A stretch of 64,000 bases of DNA, from NCBI RefSeq assembly GCF_001636345.1, contig NZ_KV440945.1, positions 896,975 through 960,974 of the forward strand, written 5' to 3'. Shown in pieces: positions 45,203 to 54,929 of the stretch; the first letter of the stretch is position 1, and each line of letters starts with the position of its first letter. Below the pieces are notes generated by a model, which was given only the letters and a program-made list of their open reading frames with translations, was not told the origin of the DNA and ran no database searches. The stretch is from Cytobacillus gottheilii. Lineage in GTDB: Bacteria; Bacillota; Bacilli; Bacillales; Cytobacillaceae. The position numbers were made by a program, and so were the translations under genes.

Positions 45203-46510
45203 ATGAATTCTTTTATTGGAAAGATAAAAGATGCTTTTCAGGGAAATGACGATTTCTTCTGTAAAAAACAAATAATCTGCGGCGAGTCCGTTTTTGTAAT
45301 AGGTTTAGACAGCTTGGTTGAATTAGATAAAACACTTGGAGAACTGAAAGAATATAAGGTAATCGAAGAGATTGAGCAGCACGGAGAGGAGTTGGCGGAT
45401 ATTGAAACAGCTGAAGCCTCTCTTTTAGAAGGCAAACTGCTGCTTGCAAGAACGAATAAGGATCTTGCTATTAGTCTTGTACCAGCTCCTGTTTCTTTAA
45501 ATCGTTCGATTGAAAGCTCTTCAAATGAAAATGTTGTGTTAGGTTCGCCCATTTCTTTCAATGAGGATATTAAACTCAATATTGGACTGGTCAGGAAGAA
45601 TATGAAATCACAGCATTTAAAGGTTAAAACCTATGAAATGGGTAAACAGTATAAGAAGGAAATAGCTCTGCTCTATAATCAGGAAATGGTTCATTCAGAA
45701 CTGCTGTCCAAAATACAAGATCAAATTGCAAAATTTATGAATCAAGCCGAACTTGAATGTATTCAGGATGCCTATAAGATGCTTGGATTAAAAAAGTGGA
45801 GTTTCGTTACGCAAATCAATACAACTGAAATCCCAGATGAAGCACTGCGGGCAATCGGAAAAGGAAGAGTGGTTCTATTTATAGATAGACTATCCTTAGC
45901 ACTTATCCTGCCTGGTGTATTAAGAGATATGATTTTTTTGTATAACGACCATAATTACCCCTACCCGCTTATGCTCTCTGTACGGCTGCTCCGAATAATG
46001 GGCATTCTTCTTGCGTTAATTATTCCGGGACTATATGTTGCTTTAGTTGCCGTAAACCCCGAAGTACTAAGAATAGAGATTGCATTGTCAGTTGCACAAA
46101 GCAGGGAGGGTGTTCCCTATCCGGCGATTATTGAGATTCTTATTATGCTTCTGATCCTAGAATTAATCTTAGAGGCAAGTATTCGGCTGCCAAGCAGTAT
46201 TGGTCCGACGATCACAATGGTAGGGGGCATTATTTTAGGGCAGGCGGTTGTAGAAGCAAAGCTGGTCAGTAACCTGCTCATCATTATTTTAGCTGCAGCT
46301 ACAATTGCCAACTCGACCATAGTAGGATTTCAAAATTCCATTTCTATAAGGATCTTTAAGTATCTTATCGTTTTCCTGGCATCCCTTTATGGGATTCTTG
46401 GCATTTTGGTAGGATTGTTTATCATATGTACCTATTTAGCCAGTATTGAAACATTTGGCATTCCTTATTTGTATTTTAACTTAAATAAAGGAGAAAAAAG
46501 CAGTGGATAA
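45203..46510 (+). CDS. spore germination receptor subunit A (GerAA/GerKA family)
   Basis: A 435-residue protein with a soluble N-terminal domain of about 240 residues (with GRVVLFIDRLSLALILPG near its end) and a C-terminal membrane part with several helices. It includes the conserved REGVPYPAIIEILIM and ASIRLPSSIGPTITMVGG. It lies in the inner spore membrane and, with subunits B and C, responds to nutrient germinants. It is somewhat shorter than most A subunits, with the shortening in the N-terminal part. It is the first gene of a three-gene operon. The ligand is unknown. Confidence 0.92.
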   Translation: MNSFIGKIKDAFQGNDDFFCKKQIICGESVFVIGLDSLVELDKTLGELKEYKVIEEIEQHGEELADIETAEASLLEGKLLLARTNKDLAISLVPAPVSLNRSIESSSNENVVLGSPISFNEDIKLNIGLVRKNMKSQHLKVKTYEMGKQYKKEIALLYNQEMVHSELLSKIQDQIAKFMNQAELECIQDAYKMLGLKKWSFVTQINTTEIPDEALRAIGKGRVVLFIDRLSLALILPGVLRDMIFLYNDHNYPYPLMLSVRLLRIMGILLALIIPGLYVALVAVNPEVLRIEIALSVAQSREGVPYPAIIEILIMLLILELILEASIRLPSSIGPTITMVGGIILGQAVVEAKLVSNLLIIILAAATIANSTIVGFQNSISIRIFKYLIVFLASLYGILGILVGLFIICTYLASIETFGIPYLYFNLNKGEKSSG

Positions 46511-47579
46511 AAGCTGGCAGATTGTAGTGATGTACATACTGACACACTTAGGACTTTTATTCTTTCTATACCCTGCAAATATCATTGAAAGTTCAAGTGA
46601 AGCTCAATGGATTCCAATAGTCATAGGAGTTATCTTGCATTTTGTAATAGTCTTAATTTACTTAAAAGGATTAAGTTACTTTAAAAATAAAAATATTATT
46701 GACATATATTCTTCTTTTGGAAAGCTATGGACCATTCTTTTATTAATACCTACAGGATTATACTTATTAATGATCAATATTATTATGGTCAGAGCTTATT
46801 CAGAGATCATTAATATCATTTTTCTTACAAAGACCCCGCTCTGGGCTGTAATGCTCCTTATTCTGTCTATTTCCTGTTATTTGTCCATGCAGGAGCTTTC
46901 AGCCATTTTTAAGACAGGCTTTCTCTTGTCTTTTCTTTTCCTGCCATTAGTTTTATTTGTTATAGCGATTTCTTTTCAGAATGTAGATTGGCGCTATGTG
47001 ATTCCTATATGGAGCAGTGACTTCTCTTTTATCAAGAAGCAATCTTATCTTAATAGTTACTTTGCTATTGGGGGAGGGTTCCTATTTTTGGGTTTTATAC
47101 AGCCAGTGCTATCTTTTCGGAACACCCGGATCCTCATTGGCCTGGCAGCAATCGTACCTGCTTATTTATTATCTGTTTATGTGCCAGTGTTAACATTTGG
47201 TCAGGCTACAGCTGAGACCTTTATATTTCCATATGTTGCTGCTGTAGATGGCATCAATATATCTTGGCTTATGTTTGATCGTATCACCATGTTTTTTCTA
47301 TTATGCTTAATCACATTTATTATGTTATTTATTGCCCTTGTTTTATGGAAAACAGTGCGAATTACAAAATATTATATTCCTATTTTATCAGAGAAATGGG
47401 CAGCGATTGGCCTGGCATTCTTCATCTATTGCATCTGTCTGCGTATCCCTAATTGGAGTGATGCAGAGAGGTTGTTTCAGATTAATACGCCTTTACGTTT
47501 TTATGTCATTTTATTTGTTCCGCTTTCCATATTTGGTTTAGGTCTTTGGAAGAAACGTAAAGAAGGTGTGAATGGGTGA
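46503..47579 (+). CDS. spore germination receptor subunit B (GerAB family permease)
   Basis: A 358-residue membrane protein of the GerAB spore germination permease family (amino acid transporter fold) with ten predicted helices. It begins with GTG inside the end of the A gene (8-base overlap), which indicates coupled translation. The B subunit is thought to bind the germinant or pass ions. The gene is complete, and its length is usual for the family (about 360). Confidence 0.92.
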   Translation: MDKSWQIVVMYILTHLGLLFFLYPANIIESSSEAQWIPIVIGVILHFVIVLIYLKGLSYFKNKNIIDIYSSFGKLWTILLLIPTGLYLLMINIIMVRAYSEIINIIFLTKTPLWAVMLLILSISCYLSMQELSAIFKTGFLLSFLFLPLVLFVIAISFQNVDWRYVIPIWSSDFSFIKKQSYLNSYFAIGGGFLFLGFIQPVLSFRNTRILIGLAAIVPAYLLSVYVPVLTFGQATAETFIFPYVAAVDGINISWLMFDRITMFFLLCLITFIMLFIALVLWKTVRITKYYIPILSEKWAAIGLAFFIYCICLRIPNWSDAERLFQINTPLRFYVILFVPLSIFGLGLWKKRKEGVNG

Positions 47580-48643
47580 AAAGATATTTGCTTCTTATTC
47601 TATTGCTTACATCCATGTTTATCCTCAGCGGCTGCTGGGATAATAAAGACATTAATCATCGTGTGATGCCTGTTGTCCTCGGTGTGACACAGCAGGACGA
47701 AAACTATGAAGTGTACCTGCAGATTCCGCAGCCGGCTGGGGGACAGATTGAAAGCATCGTAGTGTCTGGAACTGGGAAAACCGTAAATGAGATCATTGAC
47801 CACATTAGTGCAAATATGGAAAGAAGTGTGGATCTTTTGCATGTAAAAGTCATTGTGGTAGATCGGGAGCTAGCTGAAAAGGGAGTAAAGGATTTGATTT
47901 CCGGTTTTATCCGATCAAGGGATATATCCTCCAAAGCTTTATTTGCTGTTATTGATCAGGATTTATCCACATTTTTTGGTGCCATGAGCAGTGAACCAAA
48001 AGCTGAAGGAACCATTTTATTAGATTTCTTTGAAAAAAGTGCAGGCTGGGATCCGCAAATAGCATTAACAAGAATATGGGAAGTATACAGAAGCATCTAT
48101 TCTTACACAAATGACGTTGCTGTGCCTTTAATGAAGCTTGGAAAAACAACATTGGTTGAGCATACAGGATCTGCGGTTATTAAAAATGGCGTCATGATGG
48201 GAGATATTTCAGCCAATAAAACTTTATTGTATAATGCCTTCAATGGAGAGAGCACACTGGGGAAAATAGAAGTGCTGGATGATGCAAGTGTCATGATCCT
48301 AGGTGAGAAAATGAAGTTCAAAAGCAAGCTGGAAGAGGATATACCGGTTTTTTCGCTGTTCTTAAAACTAAAAGTGACTATCTTGGAAACGATCAATGAT
48401 CCTTCTGAAAACGAGATTAAAAAGGAATTAGAAAAGCTGCTGACTGAAAGATACCAAAGCCTTTTTGAGCAGATGAAAGAAAGCGAGTCAGACATTCTAG
48501 GAATTGGCCAATACTTTAGGCGCGAAATCCCTCGTGATCAACTAAAAGAATGGCGCAGTGTTTATTTTCCAGAACTGAAAGTGGACTTTAATATAGAAAT
48601 AGATATTCAAAACACAGGGAATCTAAAGATTCGTAAAGGATAA
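47576..48643 (+). CDS. spore germination receptor lipoprotein subunit C (Ger(x)C family)
   Basis: A 355-residue lipoprotein: a signal with lipobox LSGC (Cys20, SGCWDNKDINHR, which is a hallmark of Ger(x)C proteins), then three alpha/beta domains outside the inner spore membrane. The start GTG overlaps the B gene by four bases (GTGA). It completes the receptor. A terminator shared with the convergent aldehyde dehydrogenase gene follows. Confidence 0.94.
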   Translation: MKRYLLLILLLTSMFILSGCWDNKDINHRVMPVVLGVTQQDENYEVYLQIPQPAGGQIESIVVSGTGKTVNEIIDHISANMERSVDLLHVKVIVVDRELAEKGVKDLISGFIRSRDISSKALFAVIDQDLSTFFGAMSSEPKAEGTILLDFFEKSAGWDPQIALTRIWEVYRSIYSYTNDVAVPLMKLGKTTLVEHTGSAVIKNGVMMGDISANKTLLYNAFNGESTLGKIEVLDDASVMILGEKMKFKSKLEEDIPVFSLFLKLKVTILETINDPSENEIKKELEKLLTERYQSLFEQMKESESDILGIGQYFRREIPRDQLKEWRSVYFPELKVDFNIEIDIQNTGNLKIRKG

Positions 48644-48664
48644 AAAGGGAGTTGTAGTGCTGAA

Positions 48665-48703
48665 AAATAAAGGCTATCGGATAGCGGCCGACAGCCTTTA
48701 TTT
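48665..48703. terminator. bidirectional terminator between ger operon and aldehyde dehydrogenase
   Basis: AAATAAAGGCTATCGG pairs with CCGACAGCCTTTATTT with one mismatch. Confidence 0.85.
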
Positions 48704-48718
48704 AAGAGATAATCCATT

Positions 48719-50089
48719 CTAACCCAAAAATCTCCGGATCCATTTCAACCCATCCTTACTGTTTGGATAACGAAATGGCATATCAAAAACAGTAGACTGT
48801 TTTAAAACACTTTTTTCATGAGAGAAGGCATCAAAGCTGCTTTTGCCATGATAGGAACCCATGCCGCTTGTTCCGACACCTCCAAAGGGCAGGTGGGGAG
48901 TGGCCAAGTGATATAGCGTGTCATTAATACAGCCGCCGCCAAATGAAATGCTCTCAAGGACATGATGTTCAATCTGTTTATCACTTGTAAATAAATAGAG
49001 GGCAAGCGGGTTGGGAAAGTTTAAAACACCTGCTATTACATCATCAATGTCCTTGTATTCCATAATAGGAAGAAGAGGACCAAAAATTTCATCCTCCATA
49101 ATAGAGGATCCCCAATTTACATCTGTGATGACAGTTGGTTCAATGGAGAGTTTTTCTTTATTCGTTTTTCCGCCGTATGCAATTTGACCGCTTGTCAGAA
49201 ACGCCTCAAGGCGATTAAAGTGTTTTTCGCTGACAATGCGGGTATAGTCACGATTTTCGAGAGGCTGTTTGCCATACAGTTCGGCAATGGCCTCTTTTAG
49301 ATACGATAAAAATGAGTCTCTTACCTTTTCATGTACATATACATAATCTGGTGCGATGCACGTTTGACCTGCATTGATAAACTTGCCCCAGGCAATGCGC
49401 TTAGCTGCAAGTTTTAAGTCTGCATCATGATGTACAATGGCAGGGCTTTTTCCGCCAAGCTCAAGTGTAAGAGGAGTCAGATGCTTTGAGGCTGCTTCCA
49501 TTACAATCTTTCCAACAGGGACACTCCCAGTGAAGAATAAATAGTCAAAAGGCTCGTTCAGCAAGGCTTGACTTGTTTCAACGGCACCTTCCACGACGGC
49601 AATGTACTCTTCAGGGAATGCAGATTCAATCATCTTCTTAATGAGAGCAGAGATGGTTGGCGTGAGCTCTGACGGTTTTATAATGGCACAATTTCCAGCA
49701 CTGATTGCGCCTATTAACGGAGCGATCGCCAGCTGGAACGGGTAATTCCAAGGTGCAATAATTAAGGCGCTCCCATATGGCTGCGGATAAATATAGCCTT
49801 TTGTTCCTGTATGGCTTAAAGCAGTCTTCACTTTTCGAGGTTTGGCCCATTTGTGTAAATGCTTTTTTGTAAACTTAATTTCTTCTAATAGAATACCGAT
49901 TTCCGTTGTATATGCTTCAAATTCTGACTTGTTTAAGTCTTTGCGGAGCGCATCTATAATCTCTTGTTCATGAGCTTTAATAATGGAGCGCAATTGATCC
50001 AATGCTTCTAATCGAAAAGAAATGCTTTTGGTTTGATTGCTTCGAAAATATTCTTGTTGCTTTTGCCGTAATGGCTTGTAGTTTTCCAT
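48719..50089 (-). CDS. aldehyde dehydrogenase (NAD(P)-dependent, YwdH/ALDH3-like)
   Basis: A 456-residue ALDH-superfamily enzyme. The catalytic cysteine is in NAGQTCIAPDYV, the general base glutamate in LTLELGGKSPAIVH, and the nucleotide-site motif is FTGSVPVGKIVMEAA. The length of about 455 and the C-terminus without a long extension place it with class 3 fatty-aldehyde dehydrogenases such as B. subtilis YwdH. The substrate is probably a medium or long aldehyde. It is a single gene on the minus strand. Confidence 0.92.
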   Translation of the reverse strand: MENYKPLRQKQQEYFRSNQTKSISFRLEALDQLRSIIKAHEQEIIDALRKDLNKSEFEAYTTEIGILLEEIKFTKKHLHKWAKPRKVKTALSHTGTKGYIYPQPYGSALIIAPWNYPFQLAIAPLIGAISAGNCAIIKPSELTPTISALIKKMIESAFPEEYIAVVEGAVETSQALLNEPFDYLFFTGSVPVGKIVMEAASKHLTPLTLELGGKSPAIVHHDADLKLAAKRIAWGKFINAGQTCIAPDYVYVHEKVRDSFLSYLKEAIAELYGKQPLENRDYTRIVSEKHFNRLEAFLTSGQIAYGGKTNKEKLSIEPTVITDVNWGSSIMEDEIFGPLLPIMEYKDIDDVIAGVLNFPNPLALYLFTSDKQIEHHVLESISFGGGCINDTLYHLATPHLPFGGVGTSGMGSYHGKSSFDAFSHEKSVLKQSTVFDMPFRYPNSKDGLKWIRRFLG

Positions 50090-50332
50090 CTAATCCGCAC
50101 TCCTTCTTTTGGAGAGTAAATTGAACCTTTCATTTGCGTGTAAGCAGCAGATAAGTTCTCTATATCATACCATGTAACACTTATGAGATCATGAATAAGC
50201 ACCTGCAATAATCATCTTTTGTGAGGGTTTTGTTCGAAGTGATGTTCAGATTATACTTGGAATAGTTAACTTCTAAGAATTGTTTATGGTAAAATTCAAC
50301 TAACCATTTTTCTTTAAAGAGGGGCCCATACA

Positions 50333-51757
50333 GTGAACAAAACAGTGTTAGACAAATTAAAAACATACATATATGGATTTGATGTTTTGGAAATTGATGT
50401 TTTCCCGGCAGAGGGCGATCCTAATTCCTTTGACTTTATTGATCGTGAGGAAGATGAGGTGATTGCTTCAGCAAATTTTGATGAAGAAGGTCTGGCTAAC
50501 TTTTCCACCTATAATGATGAAGAATCTCAAACAGGATCCTTAAAGAGGGATGTACTTATTAATAAAGCTTACACCTTTATTGATGAATTTTATCCAAGGG
50601 ATTTCAGCGAAACGCTCTGTTTATCTGCATTAATTGATATGGATGATTTCACGATGATTGTCTTTAATCAGAAGGACAAAAAGTTTGGACTTGAACTTCC
50701 TAATTCTGGGGTAAGCTTTTCCATTATGCCAAATGGAGTTATCAGTCATGTGGAGAGAGATTATCATAAAGTTGAGGTCATTTATCCGAAAAGCTGTATC
50801 ACTGCTGAAAAAGCAAAGAAACTATTTTTGAAAGAGCTTCGGTTAGTGCCTGTCATAGCTAAATATGATAAGGATACATATGTCAACGGAGATAACCGTT
50901 ATTACTTTGTCTATGAAATAGAAGATTACGTGATGGAGGTAGGAGCTGACGGAAAGCTTCAGACAATCGAAATGTTTGGAGTCGAGCGCCAGCAATATGC
51001 TGGGGAAGTCTGTCTGTCGGATCCTGCTGATTTATATACACTAGCAGGATTAACGGAAGATCACATGAAGATTTACGAAAGCAAAACAAAGAAGGGCCGC
51101 ATCGAGGTTTGGAGCAAAAAAACCAAACAAGAGCTTGCTGTTGAGAATGCGGAGCTGGCAGAAATCCAATTAGCGATTCCAGATACGGTTAAGCTGCTAT
51201 TTAATCAGGATGGAGGATTACTGCGCTTATTAAGTGAAGATCATAATTCAAATGCATCAGTGATTACAGCAGAACAAGCACTGAAAAAGGCGAATGAAGT
51301 GATCTCTGGTGAATATACAAAAAATAAAAGTACGTTTCAATTACTTCAAGGTGATGCCGAATTGCACCATTATACCAATGAAGGTCAATCAGAAATATAT
51401 GCTTATCGTTTTTGTTATCACCGTTTTGAACAGGGCATAAAAGTTCAAAATGCTGAAATTGCCATCGAAATCTGCGCCAAAACAGGCTCCCTGCTTAGAG
51501 TTGAAACAGATCAGGTTATTTTTGCTGATCTTAGTATGCTAAATATTCAGCAGTCTATTACGATAGAAGAAGCAGCGGAAACGTATAAAAAGGGTCTGTC
51601 CATGGAGCTATCATGGGTAAAAGATCTGGAAAACGGCATGTATTCATTAGCTTTTGTCCCTTCTTTTCCACAAACAAGAGGACATATCCGCTGCATCAAT
51701 GCAACCAGCGGGGAACCCTGGATTATCGATACATCCTGCATGGAAGAATTTGAATAA
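50333..51757 (+). CDS. YcdB/YcdC-like repeat protein, cytoplasmic
   Basis: A 474-residue acidic protein without a signal peptide or membrane segment. Two related halves contain stretches such as SCITAEKAKKLFLKELRLVP and VITAEQALKKANEVISGEY followed by YFVYEIEDYVMEV or YAYRFCYHRFEQGI. This resembles the PepSY-like YcdB/YcdC domains that bind or inhibit peptidases. The match is by pattern only. The start is a GTG behind GAGGGG. It stands alone with its own terminator. Function unknown. Confidence 0.6.
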   Translation: MNKTVLDKLKTYIYGFDVLEIDVFPAEGDPNSFDFIDREEDEVIASANFDEEGLANFSTYNDEESQTGSLKRDVLINKAYTFIDEFYPRDFSETLCLSALIDMDDFTMIVFNQKDKKFGLELPNSGVSFSIMPNGVISHVERDYHKVEVIYPKSCITAEKAKKLFLKELRLVPVIAKYDKDTYVNGDNRYYFVYEIEDYVMEVGADGKLQTIEMFGVERQQYAGEVCLSDPADLYTLAGLTEDHMKIYESKTKKGRIEVWSKKTKQELAVENAELAEIQLAIPDTVKLLFNQDGGLLRLLSEDHNSNASVITAEQALKKANEVISGEYTKNKSTFQLLQGDAELHHYTNEGQSEIYAYRFCYHRFEQGIKVQNAEIAIEICAKTGSLLRVETDQVIFADLSMLNIQQSITIEEAAETYKKGLSMELSWVKDLENGMYSLAFVPSFPQTRGHIRCINATSGEPWIIDTSCMEEFE

Positions 51758-51797
51758 GAAACATGAGGCTGGGACATCAGTATTTAACATGGCCATA

Positions 51798-51845
51798 GAA
51801 CCGAGTGGTTAGGAAGATCATCTTTCTAGTCATTCGGTTTTTTAT
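51798..51845 (+). terminator. long hairpin terminator
   Basis: GAACCGAGTGGTTAGGAAGAT pairs with ATCTTTCTAGTCATTCGGTT over most of its length, followed by TTTTTTA. It is preceded by GAGGCTGGGACAT, a string often found before such terminators in Bacillus and Listeria (recalled). Confidence 0.75.
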
Positions 51846-51883
51846 TTATGATTATAAAATATCTTATTTTAACAAGAGTGAAA

Positions 51884-52014
51884 TGGAGCGGAGGACACTC
51901 GACTCCTGTGGGCAATAGAGGAAAGGGTGAGACCCCGCAGGAGCGCGCGACGAGGAGGCTCAGCTTCCTCCCCACGGAAAGCGAGGGTCCGCAGCGCAAT
52001 GGAACGGGCTTGTT
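51884..52014. repeat. dispersed Bacillus intergenic repeat with three-way-junction potential
   Basis: The sequence starts GGAGCGGAGGACACTCGACT and contains GAGACCCCGCAGGAGC and CGACGAGGAGGCTCA. I recall near-identical intergenic copies throughout genomes of Bacillus relatives. Three pairings can be drawn: CTCCTGTGGG with CCCCGCAGGAG, GAGGAGGCT with AGCTTCCTC, and an outer GCGGA/CTCG with CGAG/TCCGC. The much higher GC content than the flanks is striking. Function unknown; it is often mistaken for a short gene. Confidence 0.8.
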
Positions 52015-52107
52015 TATCTACTTAAGCCAAATCTGAGTATTGACATAAAACAAACATAATTCTATAATGTCTATAAATAAACAAACATATGTAAGAGGTG
52101 TCTATTA

Positions 52108-52863
52108 ATGAAAGCGGAGGAATTGTTCTGGGATGCAACCATAGAGGAATTAAAAAAAGGTTATATAGAGAAAGGGCAGCATTTTGTGTGCTTATTATGC
52201 GGCAGATCATCAGAAAGAGGAATTGTGTATGAGCAGCAGGGCGTCTTTTACGAAGCGGAAAAATTTATGCAGCTTCATCTAAAAGAAGAGCATCAGACTG
52301 TTTTTCATCACTTGATGGGATTAGATAAGAAGCTGACAGGTTTAACAGAACATCAAAACCGGCTGCTGCGTTTATTTTATGAGGGGAAAAGTGATGGGGA
52401 AATTCGCGAGGAAATGGGAATTGGCAGTGCCTCGACGATACGAAATCATCGGTTTGTTCTGAAAGAAAAGGAGCGTCAGGCAAAGCTGTTTTTAACACTG
52501 ATGGAGCTGCTGAAGGAACATGACCATGATGAGCCGGACTTTATCCCAATCCACCCTCACGCCCGAATGATTGATGACCGCTACAATGTGACAGAAGAAG
52601 AGAGTGTAAAGATACTGAATAAGTATTTTCCTCAAGGAGTGGAAGGGAAACTGGCATCCTTTCCTCCAAAGGAAAAGCAAAGACTCATTATATTAAGAGC
52701 CGCAGCAGAAAGAATCAGCCCAGAGAAAAAGTATGATGAGAAAGAAATGAACACAGTATTAGCTGTCGTGTTTGATGATTATGTATTACTGAGACGGTAT
52801 TTAATAGAGTATGGATTTCTCGCACGTGAAAAAGACGGCAGCGCATATTGGCTGAAAAAATAA
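52108..52863 (+). CDS. DUF2087 domain protein with helix-turn-helix
   Basis: A 251-residue protein. The N-terminal part has a small metal-site candidate (HFVCLLCGRSSERG) and an HEEH-like LHLKEEHQ. The middle (about 90-130) is a LuxR-like helix-turn-helix (LTEHQNRLLRLFYEGKSDGE onward). The C-terminal 70 residues are DUF2087 (YFPQGVEGKLASFPPKEKQR, then DDYVLLRRYLIEYGFLAREK). It is probably a transcriptional regulator. It is followed after 21 bases by the GIY-YIG gene, with which it shares a transcript. The ATG follows AAGAGGTG. Confidence 0.85.
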   Translation: MKAEELFWDATIEELKKGYIEKGQHFVCLLCGRSSERGIVYEQQGVFYEAEKFMQLHLKEEHQTVFHHLMGLDKKLTGLTEHQNRLLRLFYEGKSDGEIREEMGIGSASTIRNHRFVLKEKERQAKLFLTLMELLKEHDHDEPDFIPIHPHARMIDDRYNVTEEESVKILNKYFPQGVEGKLASFPPKEKQRLIILRAAAERISPEKKYDEKEMNTVLAVVFDDYVLLRRYLIEYGFLAREKDGSAYWLKK

Positions 52864-52884
52864 CCGAGAGGCAGGCTGAATATT

Positions 52885-53226
52885 TTGGAACGAAGAAAAG
52901 AATTAAAGCAATTATATAAGGAAACAAAAGTGGAAGCCGGTGTTTATAAAATTACGAACAAAGAAAATGGACGGATTTTTATTGGAAGCACTCCTAATCT
53001 AAAAACATTAAATGGAGTTAAGTTCACACTAAATAATGGAACAAGTTTTCATAAAGAGCTTCAGGAGGACTGGAGCCGATTGGGAAGCGATTCGTTTCAA
53101 ATAGAAGTTGCAGAAGTGTTAAAACAGCCTGAACAAGGCTATTTTGACAGCAAAAAGGAACTTGAAAAATTAGAACAAAAATGGCTGGATGAGCTTATGC
53201 CCTTTGGAGAAAATGGGTATAACTAG
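52885..53226 (+). CDS. GIY-YIG nuclease-family protein
   Basis: A 113-residue small protein with the GIY-YIG fold: GVYKITNKENGRIFIGST, where the motif appears as GVY-FIG, then a late helix with EQKWLDELMPFGENGYN. The conserved arginine and glutamate positions are partly replaced, so nuclease activity is uncertain. Free-standing proteins of this type commonly follow DUF2087 genes. The start is a TTG with GAGAGGCAGG upstream. Confidence 0.8.
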   Translation: MERRKELKQLYKETKVEAGVYKITNKENGRIFIGSTPNLKTLNGVKFTLNNGTSFHKELQEDWSRLGSDSFQIEVAEVLKQPEQGYFDSKKELEKLEQKWLDELMPFGENGYN

Positions 53227-53602
53227 GATTGTTTAAAGTGAAAATGGGTCTAAAAAAACAGGAAAAGTGCTGTGTTGAGATCCAGAGATGCCGCTTTTGT
53301 CTTATCTGAAAGCAGGAAAATGGGCATATTGTTCTCACTAAAAGAAGATCCACTGAAGCCAAATATGCTTATGGATTTTAACTTGTTTTTATAATAATTA
53401 ACTTGATTAACTGGAAAAAACCATGTAAGATTTAAAGATAAAATTTGAAGAGGTGACCATAGAAAAATGATCTGCTAATCCTGTTTTAATAAATTTTCGT
53501 TTTTTGAAGAACTCTTTTAAATAGGATTAGTCTAAAATTGGATAGAAAATGATCATTTATGCTTAGTGTGACAGCACTATGCCTTTTTCTACGGTTAGAC
53601 TG
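53227..53602. other. intergenic stretch without recognisable gene
   Basis: About 375 bases between the GIY-YIG gene and the terminator before the MFS gene. An inverted repeat CTAATCCT...AGGATTAG lies at about 53475-53530 around an AT-rich loop. I see no coding frame or RNA motif that I can support. Confidence 0.4.
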
Positions 53603-53638
53603 GATCCTATCCCATTATGACGGATAGGATCTTTTATT
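53603..53638 (+). terminator. terminator-like hairpin upstream of the MFS gene
   Basis: GATCCTATCC (53603-53612) and GGATAGGATC (53622-53631) form a perfect 10-bp stem followed by TTTTATTTTT. It lies 54 bases before the start codon, so it might be an attenuator for the MFS gene. Confidence 0.75.
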
Positions 53639-53691
53639 TTTCGCATTCAATAAATTTTATCAACTATACAGTATGAAAGTGAGGTTTTACG

Positions 53692-54897
53692 ATGTCTCCT
53701 GATCAAAGGAAGAAATTAACGATTTTAATGGTCAATATGTTTATTGCCATAGGAAGTTTTGGGATTGTCATCCCGATCCTCCCTCAATATCTAGAATCAA
53801 TTAATCAGGGGGGAACTGCAGCTGGGCTCATGATTGCGATTTTTGCTGGAGCACAGCTGATCATGTCCCCTATTGCTGGTAAATGGACCGATCAATATGG
53901 CCGCAGGAAAATGATTATATTTGGTTTATCTGGTTTAACCGCATCTATGTTTGTTTTTTATGCCGTTGATTCCATTTACCTGCTGTATGTCTCCCGCGTA
54001 ATTGGAGGAGTTGGTGCAGCCTTGATGATCCCAGCGATCTTTGCCTATGTTGCTGATATTACAACGATGGATCAGCGTGCAAAAGGAAATAGCCTTGTAT
54101 CTGCAGCTATGTCCTTAGGGATTGTAATCGGTCCCGGTGTCGGTGGATTTTTAGCGGAATATGGATTAAAGGTGCCTTTCCTTGTTTCTGCCCTTGTCTC
54201 CCTTGTTGCTGTTATTTTCTCTGTTATTGTATTAAAAGAAAGTATGTCTGAGCAGGCTGCAGCAGCTGCAAAAAATGTACAGGAAGAGTCAATGGCAAGC
54301 AAAATGGTTCGCTCTGTAAAAATGCCTTATTTTGTCCCGCTTATTATTACGCTTGTGATGAGCTTTGGCTTAATGGCTTATGAATCCGTTTTGGGACTTT
54401 TTGTAGATAATCAATTTGGTGCCACGCCTCAGGATATTGCTCTTATGATTACAGCCACTGGTATTATTAGTGTGGTTGTTCAATTGTTTATTGTTGATCG
54501 TCTTGTTTCAAAAATTGGTGAAGGTAAAGTATTAAACATCTTCTTAGGCGTTGCAGCTTTTGGTTTCTTATTAACCTTATTTGCTTCAAGCTATGCTGTT
54601 TTCTTTGCCATCACATTATTAATCTTTTTAGCTACATCGATTCTCCGCCCGGTATTAAACACGCTTATTTCAAAATTAGCGGGAAATGAGCAAGGCTTTG
54701 CGATGGGCATGAATAACTCTTATATGAGTATCGGAAATATTTTAGGGCCAACGATTGCCGGAATGCTTTATGATGTTAATATTATTTATCCATTTATTCT
54801 AGGACTGGTATTCCTTTCTGTTACAATGACGGTGACCATGATCTGGCAGAAGAAACTGAAACAAAAAAATGCTGCAGTTAAGCTTCAGCAGTCATAA
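53692..54897 (+). CDS. MFS multidrug efflux transporter (NorA/Bmr-like)
   Basis: A 401-residue protein with 12 predicted membrane helices. The MFS loop motif is GKWTDQYGRRKMII between helices 2 and 3, and motif C of drug/H+ antiporters is LGIVIGPGVGGFLAEYG in helix 5. Together they indicate a 12-helix drug exporter like Bmr, Blt or NorA. Substrates cannot be predicted. The ATG follows AGTGAGG. No regulator is adjacent, but a terminator-like hairpin lies in the leader. Confidence 0.88.
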   Translation: MSPDQRKKLTILMVNMFIAIGSFGIVIPILPQYLESINQGGTAAGLMIAIFAGAQLIMSPIAGKWTDQYGRRKMIIFGLSGLTASMFVFYAVDSIYLLYVSRVIGGVGAALMIPAIFAYVADITTMDQRAKGNSLVSAAMSLGIVIGPGVGGFLAEYGLKVPFLVSALVSLVAVIFSVIVLKESMSEQAAAAAKNVQEESMASKMVRSVKMPYFVPLIITLVMSFGLMAYESVLGLFVDNQFGATPQDIALMITATGIISVVVQLFIVDRLVSKIGEGKVLNIFLGVAAFGFLLTLFASSYAVFFAITLLIFLATSILRPVLNTLISKLAGNEQGFAMGMNNSYMSIGNILGPTIAGMLYDVNIIYPFILGLVFLSVTMTVTMIWQKKLKQKNAAVKLQQS

Positions 54898-54929
54898 ATT
54901 AGGCTAATGTCACCTTGCTTTATATTCCA

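Noticed and set aside
51848..52036. A 62-residue open frame in the GC-rich repeat
   Set aside because: It coincides with the dispersed structured repeat and has no ribosome site. Frames in such copies are a common annotation error.
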